From: Paracoccaceae bacterium
GTDB lineage: Bacteria > Pseudomonadota > Alphaproteobacteria > Rhodobacterales > Rhodobacteraceae
Direction of reading: 5' to 3'
Length of the DNA stretch: 6,715 nucleotides
Assembly: GCA_012036325.1 (NCBI GenBank)
Contig: JAAUPC010000198.1
Location: 1 to 6,715, forward strand
Below the pieces are notes generated by a model. The model saw only the letters and a program-made list of their open reading frames with translations, made no database searches and was not told the DNA's origin. The first letter of the stretch is position 1; each line of letters opens with the position of its first letter. The translations under genes were made by a program, and so were the position numbers. Of the stretch, positions 1 through 5,226 are shown piece after piece.

Positions 1-2
1 CC

Positions 3-134
3 TCAGTCAATCGGCTCACGCATACGTTGATCGGCGCCTTTATCATGGGTGCGTTCTTCATCATGAGCATCTCGGCGTACTACCTGCTGCGCGGCCGGCA
101 TGAAGAGTTCGCGCGGCGGTCCTTCAGCGGCGCC
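3..134 (+). pseudogene. cydA: Internal fragment of cytochrome bd ubiquinol oxidase subunit I
   Basis: This reading frame is open from the window edge and gives about 44 residues that match the middle of CydA/CioA, the haem-bearing subunit of cytochrome bd quinol oxidase in the inner membrane. Visible landmarks are THT, a membrane helix with FIMGAFFIMSISAYYLL, and then RGRHEEFARRSF. They align by eye with E. coli CydA around VHT...GISAWYMLKGRDFAFAKRSF. The His of THT corresponds to the haem b558 ligand His186 (established for E. coli). After SFSGA the frame loses all CydA character and the next recognisable coding runs on the other strand, so this is a piece of about 44 codons and not a gene. 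Neighbouring cyd genes are absent. The family call is fairly sure; whether the fragment is a genomic remnant or an assembly chimera is not known. Confidence 0.75.
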
Positions 135-217
135 CGCGTCCCCGGAATGTGGCGCAGCACCAGGTCGACGGCGATGCGGGGAAAAAGTTCGAAGCCGGTG
201 ACCTGGTGGCCGCTTTG
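125..217 (-). pseudogene. Fragment of probable FAD-linked oxidase (D-2-hydroxyacid dehydrogenase type) C-terminal domain
   Basis: Read on the minus strand this piece gives about 31 residues containing VTGFELFPRIAVDLVLRHIPG and then TRAPL. From memory this resembles the start of the C-terminal cap domain of GlcD/D-2-hydroxyglutarate dehydrogenase-like FAD-binding oxidoreductases, which carry 'LTAFELM..I..DFVL.HIPG.RDPL' followed by HPWYVL. Here the expected HPWYVL is missing because the frame passes into the reverse of the cydA piece. It is fused in frame at its upstream side to the first codons of an IS481-type transposase. No FAD-binding domain is present. The assignment rests on motif memory only, so another dehydrogenase or an unrelated protein is possible. 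Confidence 0.4.
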
Positions 218-277
218 GTCCTGGGCCAGTTGCAGCAGCGACAGCTTCCGCCGTGCTACCTTCTCGTCCGTGGTCAT
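218..277 (-). mobile_element. 5' end of an IS481-type transposase gene (first ~20 codons)
   Basis: The minus strand has ATG at 277-275, preceded by GGAG about nine bases upstream, and reads MTTDEKVARRKLSLLQLAQ. This is very close to the N-terminus I know for IS481-family transposases with an N-terminal helix-turn-helix, which continue '.LGNVSKACRVMGYSR.QFYE'. That continuation is absent: after LAQD the frame switches to a different protein. The bases just upstream of the start (to about 312) begin TGTCGAGACGCTG on the minus strand. They could be the outer end of the element, since IS481 ends commonly start with TGT, but no partner inverted repeat or target duplication can be seen. Only the extreme end of the element is present, with no DDE catalytic domain. 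Confidence 0.6.
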
Positions 278-347
278 GTCGGTTCTCCGGTGGGTGGATC
301 AGCGTCTCGACAACGCCATCCTGCCTCAGCGGAGCGGCATGGCCACC

Positions 348-488
348 GCCCGCTCGCTTCGCCGCCAGCTCGGCCCGCGCGCCAACAAGGGCGTAAACAG
401 CCTCGTTGGTGAAGGTCACGCCGGGGCTGTCGATGATGAAGCCGAAGGTGGGGCTGGTGCGGTCAAAATTGCTGTCGTTGGTCTGCCC
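348..488 (-). other. Unidentified coding-like stretch within the mosaic
   Basis: On the minus strand this stretch continues without a stop from the FlgF-like piece. It reads NDSNFDRTSPTFGFIIDSP, then GVTFTNEAVYALVGARAEL, then AAKRAGG. The composition looks like genuine protein (balanced, not the Arg/Pro-rich pattern of shadow frames), but I do not recognise a family. Beyond about 348 the frame turns into low-quality sequence up to the transposase start near 312, which is not coding-like. It could be a third gene fragment joined in frame to the FlgF tail, or part of one longer unknown protein that includes that tail. No motif allows a function to be given. Confidence 0.3.
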
Positions 489-494
489 CTCGGT

Positions 495-590
495 GCGGAT
501 GAGGCGGGCGGCGGCGGACTCCAGCTCGTCGGCGGAGTTCATGGCGCGCACCTGCATCTCGTAGTGCCGGGACATCTCGATCATCTCGGC
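495..590 (-). pseudogene. FlgF-like flagellar basal-body rod protein C-terminal fragment
   Basis: The minus-strand residues AEMIEMSRHYEMQVRAMNSA and then DELESAAARLIR resemble the C-terminal helix of FlgF-type proximal rod proteins. E. coli FlgF ends '..MTDMIANARRFEMQMKVI' followed by 'RSVDENEQRANQLL', and the same spacing of (D/E)MI, R..EMQ, and a final A..L(L/I) is seen here. In the family this helix ends the protein, yet here the frame runs on without a stop. Its start is fused in frame to the first codons of murG; the bases at 579-590, coding for AEMI, would fit both proteins. The rod protein's N-terminal half and any flagellar neighbour are absent. Other rod/hook proteins with the same C-terminal helix are possible. 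Confidence 0.45.
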
Positions 591-656
591 CAGGGCCTGG
601 GCCGGGAACATGTGCCCGCCTGTGCCGCCAGCCGCGATGAGCAGCAGCTTCGCCAT
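579..656 (-). pseudogene. murG: 5' fragment of UDP-GlcNAc transferase gene murG, truncated after ~26 codons
   Basis: MurG adds GlcNAc to lipid I at the inner face of the membrane to make lipid II. The minus strand starts at ATG 656-654 and reads MAKLLLIAAGGTGGHMFPA then QALAEM. This is the conserved N-terminal strand plus the GGTGGH glycine-rich loop that is diagnostic of MurG. The start overlaps the ftsW stop as TGATG, the normal translationally coupled order ftsW-murG in the dcw cluster. A GTG one codon upstream is a possible but less likely start. After about codon 26 the expected MurG sequence is replaced, in frame, by a FlgF-like tail, so over 300 codons are missing. Because MurG is essential, an intact copy must exist elsewhere or this end of the sequence is chimeric. 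Confidence 0.85.
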
Positions 657-1819
657 CACCGACCCCGCCGGAAGACGTCGCTCATCTGGCCGCGCGGGCG
701 CTGTCGGGTCAGCGCCAGAAGCATGCCCATCGTGATCCCGGCAGCGATGACCGATGATCCACCATAGCTGACGAAGGGCAATGTCATGCCCTTGGCCGGC
801 AAAAGCCGCACGGCCACGCCCATGTTGATCATCGCCTGCACGCCGAAGATGCAGGCCAACCCCGCGCCGGCCAGCCGGGCAAAGGGGTCACGCTCGGCCA
901 GAAGCCGGCCAAGCGAGCGGACCACGATCACCCCATAAAGCGCCAGGATCACCAGAACCAGGATCAGCCCATATTCCTCGGCCGCGACCGCGATGATGAA
1001 GTCGGTATGCGCGTCCGGCAGCGACCATTTCACCTGCCCCTCACCCACACCGACGCCGAAGAACCCGCCCTCTTGAATGGCATTCGCGGCATAGCCAAGC
1101 TGGGTGCGCGGGTCCACGTCCGGCGACAGGAACCCGTCGATCCGGCGGGCAAAATGCTCGGACGCCTCATAGAAGACCAGCCCCGCAACCCCCACGATCC
1201 CGCCCACCACAACGATCAGCGTCATCGGCGCACCGCCGATGAAATAGATCACGCCCCAAGCGAAGATGATCAGCGCCGACTGGCCGAAATCCGGCTGCAT
1301 CGCCAGAAACGCCACCACAACCAGCGTCAGCGCGAAAGAGATGGTCTTGCCCGGCGGTCCGTTCAGATCCTGCGCCGAGGCGATCAGCCAGGCCACCACG
1401 ATGACAAAGCCGGGCTTCAGAAACTCGGACGGCTGGACCGAGGCGAAGCCAAGGCTGAACCAGCGCACCGCCCCCTTACCGAAATCCGTGCCGAGGACCG
1501 GCAACAGCATCAGCGCGACCAGCGACACCGCAAAGCCCATGACGCCCAGCCTGCGCACCATGGCGGGCGACATCATCGAAATCGCGATCATCACCACCAG
1601 GGCGATACCGCCGAAAAAGGCCTGGCGCTGGACATAGTAGAACGGCTCCAGCCCATTGCGCGTGGCGAGGGGGACCGAGGCCGCCAGCCCCAGAAGAAGC
1701 CCGATGCCGAACAGGACAAAGACCGAGGTCAGCGTCCATTTGTCGATGGTGCGCCACCAACGGGGAAGTACCGGTTCCGTCACCCGTATGGGATTGGAGC
1801 CATAGACCATTTCAGTCAT
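656..1819 (-). CDS. ftsW: Septal peptidoglycan polymerase FtsW (SEDS family)
   Basis: FtsW is the SEDS glycosyltransferase that polymerises lipid II at the division septum together with its partner PBP FtsI. The 387-residue product has the usual length and about ten membrane segments. Visible landmarks are a short cytoplasmic N-terminus (1-30), the VQPSEFLKP motif (about 128-136), QPDFGQ (175-180), the PDAHTDF motif (268-274) whose Asp273 corresponds to the catalytic Asp297 of E. coli FtsW, and PFVSYGGSS (348-356). The start MTEMVYG fits the family N-terminus; the region upstream has only a weak AGGCGG-like ribosome site. The stop overlaps murG. Upstream there is no murD, which often precedes it in dcw clusters; instead a divergent operon begins about 240 bases away, so ftsW here probably has its own promoter. 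The gene looks intact and functional. Confidence 0.95.
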   Translation of the reverse strand: MTEMVYGSNPIRVTEPVLPRWWRTIDKWTLTSVFVLFGIGLLLGLAASVPLATRNGLEPFYYVQRQAFFGGIALVVMIAISMMSPAMVRRLGVMGFAVSLVALMLLPVLGTDFGKGAVRWFSLGFASVQPSEFLKPGFVIVVAWLIASAQDLNGPPGKTISFALTLVVVAFLAMQPDFGQSALIIFAWGVIYFIGGAPMTLIVVVGGIVGVAGLVFYEASEHFARRIDGFLSPDVDPRTQLGYAANAIQEGGFFGVGVGEGQVKWSLPDAHTDFIIAVAAEEYGLILVLVILALYGVIVVRSLGRLLAERDPFARLAGAGLACIFGVQAMINMGVAVRLLPAKGMTLPFVSYGGSSVIAAGITMGMLLALTRQRPRGQMSDVFRRGR

Positions 1820-2056
1820 GGGAAAACCGCCTGGAAAACGCCTGCTCTGCCTTTACGCCCGGATGTGTCCCCCGGGTCTGGGCCACAGAGTAGCGGCAAA
1901 TCCGCGGTCTGGCCAGTGTGAATGCGTGCCAAAACAGCGGCAGGAGGGGGCGGCGGTGGCACGAAACTTCGGGCAGAGGGTGGGCAACCGCCATCGTTCC
2001 GCGCAAGGCTTGCTTCATTCACATATCTGCTATATAAATGACTTGTTACATAACGG
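1820..2056. other. Divergent intergenic region between ftsW and the SnoaL-ArsR-SRPBCC operon
   Basis: About 237 bases separate the start of ftsW (leftward) from the rightward operon. The possible peptides here are Pro/Arg/His-rich shadow sequence with no family resemblance, so I see no gene and in particular no murD remnant. The part near 2010-2056 is much richer in A and T than the surroundings and holds the rightward promoter. A leftward promoter for ftsW must lie here if the gene is not served from elsewhere, but I could not pick a convincing -35/-10 pair on the minus strand. Confidence 0.6.
2010..2038 (+). promoter_or_regulatory. Probable sigma70 promoter of the SnoaL-ArsR-SRPBCC operon
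   Basis: TTGCTT at 2010-2015 and TATAAA at 2033-2038 are separated by 17 bases, a good vegetative promoter in an AT-rich island of an otherwise GC-rich window. Transcription would start near 2045, just before the operon's first gene. A small inverted repeat GTTAcaTAAC (2045-2054) lies at the predicted start site and could be an operator for the ArsR-type regulator encoded in the operon. Such regulators commonly repress their own promoter, but this half-site is short and unproven. Confidence 0.5.
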
Positions 2057-2452
2057 ATCACTGATATTCCAACCTCCATCGCCAACCTTCTTCATTCTTG
2101 GGCCGACCGCACTGCCCACGGCCAATCGGATGCCATCCTTCGCGACCACGCCCCCAGCGCGGTGTTCTTCGACGTGCTGCCGCCGCTTCGTCATGACGCG
2201 ACTGCCGCCTACCGCGAGACCTGGGATGGATGGCAGCCCCAGACGGCAGGCGGTTTCACCTTTCGGCTTGAAGACCTTGACGTGACCGAAGGCCCCGACC
2301 ACGCCTTTGCCCATGGACTGCTACGCTGCGGCGGCACCACGCCCGATGGCCGCAGCTTTGCAGACCTCGTCCGCGCCACCTTTTGCCTTTTTCGCACCTC
2401 TGACGGCTGGCGCATTGTCCACCAGCACATCTCTGTCCCGAAAGACGCGTGA
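2057..2452 (+). CDS. SnoaL-like / NTF2-fold protein (SgcJ/EcaC-like), non-canonical start
   Basis: The product, about 131 residues, reads like a stand-alone NTF2-fold (SnoaL_3/DUF4440-like) protein. It has an N-terminal helix (PTSIANLLHSWADRTAHG), the HAPSAVFFDVLPPL segment, and a C-terminal strand pair ending GWRIVHQHISVP, the typical ending of this group. These folds bind or isomerise small hydrophobic ligands; the reaction here is unknown. After the in-frame TAA at 2051-2053 no ATG, GTG or TTG occurs until GTG 2162, which would remove 35 residues including helix 1. The coding pattern extends to ATCACTGATATT at 2057, where relatives would have 'MTD.P', so I place the start at ATC 2057. It may be a real rare start, a mutated ATG, or a sequence error. 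It is first in the operon and its TGA overlaps the next ATG. Confidence 0.7.
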   Translation: MTDIPTSIANLLHSWADRTAHGQSDAILRDHAPSAVFFDVLPPLRHDATAAYRETWDGWQPQTAGGFTFRLEDLDVTEGPDHAFAHGLLRCGGTTPDGRSFADLVRATFCLFRTSDGWRIVHQHISVPKDA

Positions 2453-2781
2453 TGCCCCACCTCGACACCGCCTTCGCTGCCCTGTCCGACCCCACCCGCC
2501 GTGCCATCCTCGCCCGGCTGGCTTTGGGTGAGGCGACGGTGCAAGACCTCGCCCGCCCCTTCCCGATCAGCCAACCGGCGATCAGCCGCCATCTGAAGGT
2601 GCTTGAGGATGCTGGCCTGATCGAAACCCGCATCGAAGGCACCTCGCGCCCCCGGCGCCTGAAACCGGACGCGGTGGAACAGCTTTGGGATTGGCTCGGC
2701 CAATACCGCGCCCTGTGGGAGGCGCGCTATGCCCGGCTGGATGACGTTCTGGCAGACCTGCAGAAGGAGGACAGCCCATGA
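2452..2781 (+). CDS. ArsR-family winged-helix transcriptional regulator
   Basis: This 109-residue protein is a single winged-helix domain of the ArsR type. It opens with LDTAFAALSDPTRRAILARL, has the HTH at about 28-60 (ATVQDLARPFPISQPAISRH, then LKVLEDAGLI), a wing near IEGTSRPRRLKP, and a C-terminal dimerisation helix (WLGQYRALWEARYARL). It contains no cysteine, so the classical Cys metal sensor is absent; relatives of this kind usually sit next to AHSA1/SRPBCC genes and are thought to sense organic or unknown signals. The ATG overlaps the previous stop (TGATG), and its own stop overlaps the next start (ATGA), so translation is probably coupled. An upstream GTG at 2449 is possible but less likely. 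It probably autoregulates the operon promoter. Confidence 0.92.
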   Translation: MPHLDTAFAALSDPTRRAILARLALGEATVQDLARPFPISQPAISRHLKVLEDAGLIETRIEGTSRPRRLKPDAVEQLWDWLGQYRALWEARYARLDDVLADLQKEDSP

Positions 2782-3251
2782 CCGCCCCCGTTCACCTGAT
2801 CCTCGACGGTGACACACGGATCATCGTCACCCGGTCCTTTACCGCCCCCCCGGCGCTGGTGTTCCGCGCCCATACCGAGCCCCCGCTGATCCGGCGCTGG
2901 ATGATCGGGCCGGACGGCTGGTCGATGCCCGACTGCGACTGCGACCCCCGCCCCGGCGGCAGCTTTCGCTTTGGCTGGACGAACGGCAGCGACACCAGCT
3001 TCCACGCGACCGGTGAATACCTTGAGGTGACGCCCCGGCGGATTGTCCACATCGAACGGATGTTCCTGCCCGACCCCACCCCTGACAACCATGTCGACAC
3101 CCGCTTTGCCCCCCATGGCACCGGCACCCGCATGACCATGGTGATGACCTTGCCAAGCCCTGAGGCGCGCGCTGCCGTCATCGCCTCGGGCATGCCGGAC
3201 GGGCTGGAAGACAGCTACGCCCGCCTTGAAACCATTCTTGCAAAGGCCTGA
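2778..3251 (+). CDS. SRPBCC/AHSA1-domain protein, single module
   Basis: The 157-residue product is one START-like SRPBCC domain of the AHSA1 (Hsp90 activator homologue 1-like, COG3832) group, a soluble cupped beta-sheet fold that binds hydrophobic ligands. Landmarks are IIVTRSFTAPPALVFRAHTE (about 14-33), the RRWM motif, the DPRPGGSFRF turn, and the C-terminal helix after ASGMPDGLEDSYARLETIL. The start is supported by a strong AAGGAGG at 2764-2770, seven bases before ATG, and the start overlaps the ArsR stop. There is no signal peptide or membrane segment, so it is cytoplasmic. Genetic coupling to the ArsR gene is typical of this family. The ligand is unknown, and despite the family name no Hsp90 link can be inferred. 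Confidence 0.9.
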   Translation: MTAPVHLILDGDTRIIVTRSFTAPPALVFRAHTEPPLIRRWMIGPDGWSMPDCDCDPRPGGSFRFGWTNGSDTSFHATGEYLEVTPRRIVHIERMFLPDPTPDNHVDTRFAPHGTGTRMTMVMTLPSPEARAAVIASGMPDGLEDSYARLETILAKA

Positions 3252-3253
3252 CC

Positions 3254-4201
3254 ATGCTTGCCACTCTTGACATGGCCCTGTCGGGCGACACCGACCTGGT
3301 GCTGACCCGCCACTTCAACGCCTCACCCGCGCTTTTGTGGCGCGCGCTGACTGATCCGCTGATCCTGCCGCGCTGGCAATGGGCCAATGACTGGCCAATG
3401 GTCACCTGCGAAATGGATGTCACCGTCGGCGGCAGGTTCCGCTGGGTCTGGCGCACCGCACCTGACCGCATGATGGGCGTGCGGGGTCGCTTCCTGACAG
3501 TGGATGCCCCCCGCTGTCTGACCCACATCGAAACTTTCGACGAAGACTGGACCGGCGGCGAAACCACCGTCACCCAGACCCTGACGGAAACCGCCCCGCA
3601 GACCACCCGCCTGACCATGACCGTTCACTATTCCACCGCTGAGGCCCGAACTGCAGCCGCCGCCAGCGGCATGCTTCCGGGGATGGAGGACGCCTACGCC
3701 AAACTTGATGCCCTTCTTCCCCGCCTTATCCCCGAACTCGGCCGCTCAGACTTTCGCATCATCGGCACAGGTGACCGCCAGATCACCGTCACCCGCAGCT
3801 TTGCCGCCGCAAAATCCGCCGTCTTCCGGGCCCATACCGAAGCGGCCCTCCTTGCCCGCTGGATGGGCAGCGCCGATATGCCGTTTGCGGTCTGCGAGAT
3901 GGACCCCCGCCCCGGCGGCCAGTACCGCTATGTCTGGGTGATGCAGGACGGCACCCGGATCGCCCTGTCCGGCACCATCCAGACCCTCACCCCCGACCGG
4001 ATCACCGCCGTTGAAGTCTTTGATCCCGACTGGACCGGCGGCCCCGCAACGGTGGAAACCACCTTCACCGAAACCGCCGGCCGCACGACCGTGCAGGTGA
4101 CCATCACCTATACCACTGCCCCTGCGCGCGATCAGGTCCTCGCCTCGGGCATGGGTGAAGGCATGGCCGGGTCCTACGACCTTCTGGACACCCTTCTGTA
4201 A
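3254..4201 (+). CDS. Tandem two-domain SRPBCC/AHSA1 protein
   Basis: This 315-residue protein contains two consecutive AHSA1-type SRPBCC modules. Module one spans about 14-155 (LVLTRHFNASPALLWRALTD ... PRWQWAND ... ASGMLPGMEDAYAKLDALL). Module two spans about 171-315 (ITVTRSFAAAKSAVFRAHTE ... ARWM ... DPRPGGQYRY ... ASGMGEGMAGSYDLLDTLL). They are joined by a short linker RLIPELGRSDFRI. Both share a DWTGG segment (about 98-102 and 259-263), which the single-domain neighbour lacks. By contrast, module two shares VTRSF..., FRAHTE, RWM and DPRPGG with that neighbour. This suggests duplication and fusion. Family members are normally about 150 residues, so the double length is unusual. It starts two bases after the preceding stop, with AAAGG as a weak ribosome site. 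Cytoplasmic, ligand unknown. Confidence 0.9.
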   Translation: MLATLDMALSGDTDLVLTRHFNASPALLWRALTDPLILPRWQWANDWPMVTCEMDVTVGGRFRWVWRTAPDRMMGVRGRFLTVDAPRCLTHIETFDEDWTGGETTVTQTLTETAPQTTRLTMTVHYSTAEARTAAAASGMLPGMEDAYAKLDALLPRLIPELGRSDFRIIGTGDRQITVTRSFAAAKSAVFRAHTEAALLARWMGSADMPFAVCEMDPRPGGQYRYVWVMQDGTRIALSGTIQTLTPDRITAVEVFDPDWTGGPATVETTFTETAGRTTVQVTITYTTAPARDQVLASGMGEGMAGSYDLLDTLL

Positions 4202-4288
4202 CGCATCCCCGCGCGCTGACCGAAAACCCTGCCCTTGCGCGCCGCACCCGACCGCGCCACCCTTCGCCAGGACATGGAGGAAGCGCGC
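4202..4288. other. Short gap between the SRPBCC operon and the lactate dehydrogenase gene
   Basis: These 87 bases contain no convincing gene. GCGCGC occurs near 4211 and again near 4238, but with a long spacer and no T-run, so I do not call a terminator. No clear promoter is visible, and the lactate dehydrogenase gene could be read through from the operon. The ribosome site of the next gene (GGAGGA, 4276-4281) lies at the right end. Confidence 0.4.
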
Positions 4289-5221
4289 ATGAAAGTTGGC
4301 ATCATCGGCACTGGCATGGTCGGCAGCGCGGCAGGCTTTGCCCTTGTCCTGAACGGCGCCGCAAGCGAGGTGGTGCTGGTCGACCAGAACCCCGCCCGCG
4401 CCTTGGCCGACGGCTGAGGATATCTCGCACGCCGTTCCCTTCGCCCGCCCGGTAACGGTGCGCAGCGGCGACTACGCTGATCTGGAAGGTGCTGGCGTCG
4501 TGATCCTGGCCGCGGGCGTCAGCCAAAAGCCCGGCGAAACCCGCCTCCAACTTCTTGAGCGGAACGCCGAGGTCTTCCGGCTGGTCATCGCCGCCGTGAC
4601 CCGCGCCGCGCCCGATGCGATCCTCTTGGTGGCCACCAACCCGGTCGACGTGATGACCCATGTCGCGACCCGCCTCTCTGGCCTTGACCCCTCGCGCGTG
4701 ATCGGCTCCGGCACTATCCTGGATACCGCCCGCTTCCGCAGCCTTCTTGGCCGCCACCTTGGGATCGCGCCGCAATCGGTGCATGCCTATGTCCTTGGCG
4801 AACACGGCGATAGTGAGGTTCTGGGCTGGTCCGCCGCCCGCGCGGGTCTGTCCCCATCGCCAGCTTCGCGGCACAGGTCGGTGCGGCCATCACCGATGCC
4901 GTCCGGGTTGAGATTGACGCCGGCGTCCGCCGCGCCGCTTACCGGATCATTGAAGGGAAAGGGGCCACCTGGCATGGCATCGGCGCGGGCCTCGCACGCA
5001 TCGTCCGCGCCATCGCCGCTGATGAAGGCGCAGTCCTGTCGCTCTCCTCCCGCACTACGGACATCGGCGGGGTGCCCTCGGTGACCCTATCCCTGCCCCG
5101 TGTTCTGGCGCGGAACGGCATCACCGCAGAACTGCGCCCCGACCTGGATGCGGCGGAAACGATGGCCCTGTCCGCCTCAGCCCGACTTCTGGCCGCGACC
5201 GAGAAGAGCCTCGGCCTCTGA
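4289..5221 (+). pseudogene. ldh: L-lactate dehydrogenase with two one-base frameshifts
   Basis: Reassembled across two shifts the product is about 310 residues, normal for NAD-dependent L-lactate dehydrogenase, which interconverts pyruvate and lactate in the cytoplasm. Motifs in order are GTGMVG (NAD-binding, 7-12), AGVSQKPGETRL (Gln marks LDH rather than malate dehydrogenase, plus the substrate-loop Arg), ATNPVDVMT, LDTARFR (catalytic Asp/Arg), GEHGDSE (catalytic His) and GKGATWHGIG. The start ATG 4289 has GGAGGA seven bases upstream. An extra base in the GG at 4412-4413 shifts the frame and gives an early TGA at 4415-4417; coding resumes as GCTGAGGATATC from 4413. A missing base near 4846-4850 (GCGGGTCTGTCCCC) returns it to the original frame, which ends at TGA 5219-5221. 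The two cancel, but as read only about 42 residues are made. Recent decay or sequencing error are both possible. Confidence 0.88.
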
Positions 5222-5226
5222 CCCCC

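Noticed and set aside
3..659. One 218-codon minus-strand open frame starting as MurG
   Set aside because: Only the first ~26 codons are MurG; the rest changes family at least twice and ends in Arg/Pro/His-rich shadow sequence, so it is a chance open fusion and not a gene.
27..767. Long plus-strand open frame from the cydA piece to inside ftsW
   Set aside because: Only the first part is CydA-like; the remainder is the complement of the minus-strand pieces and of ftsW, with Gly/Ala/Val- and Arg-rich shadow composition.
1007..1921. 304-codon plus-strand open frame
   Set aside because: It lies antisense to ftsW and is extremely rich in Arg, His, Asp and Gln, as expected for the reverse of membrane-protein codons in GC-rich DNA.
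2038..2064. Eight-codon leader peptide (ATG 2038 to TGA 2064)
   Set aside because: The ATG overlaps the predicted -10 box, so it would probably not be transcribed, and there is no ribosome site.
2162..2452. SnoaL-like gene starting at GTG 2162
   Set aside because: This start removes 35 residues with clear family-like sequence and has no good ribosome site.
2209..2817. Minus-strand open frames opposite the ArsR/SnoaL/SRPBCC genes
   Set aside because: They are shadows of well-supported plus-strand genes and show no recognisable domain.
4205..4245. Hairpin terminator after the tandem SRPBCC gene
   Set aside because: The GCGCGC arms are short, separated by about 20 bases, and no T tract follows.
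4235..4288. Upstream extension of the lactate dehydrogenase start to TTG 4235
   Set aside because: The ATG at 4289 has GGAGGA at the right distance and gives the family N-terminus MKVGIIGTG.
4302..4874. 190-codon minus-strand open frame opposite lactate dehydrogenase
   Set aside because: Gly/Arg/Asp-rich shadow of a gene with complete catalytic motifs on the plus strand.
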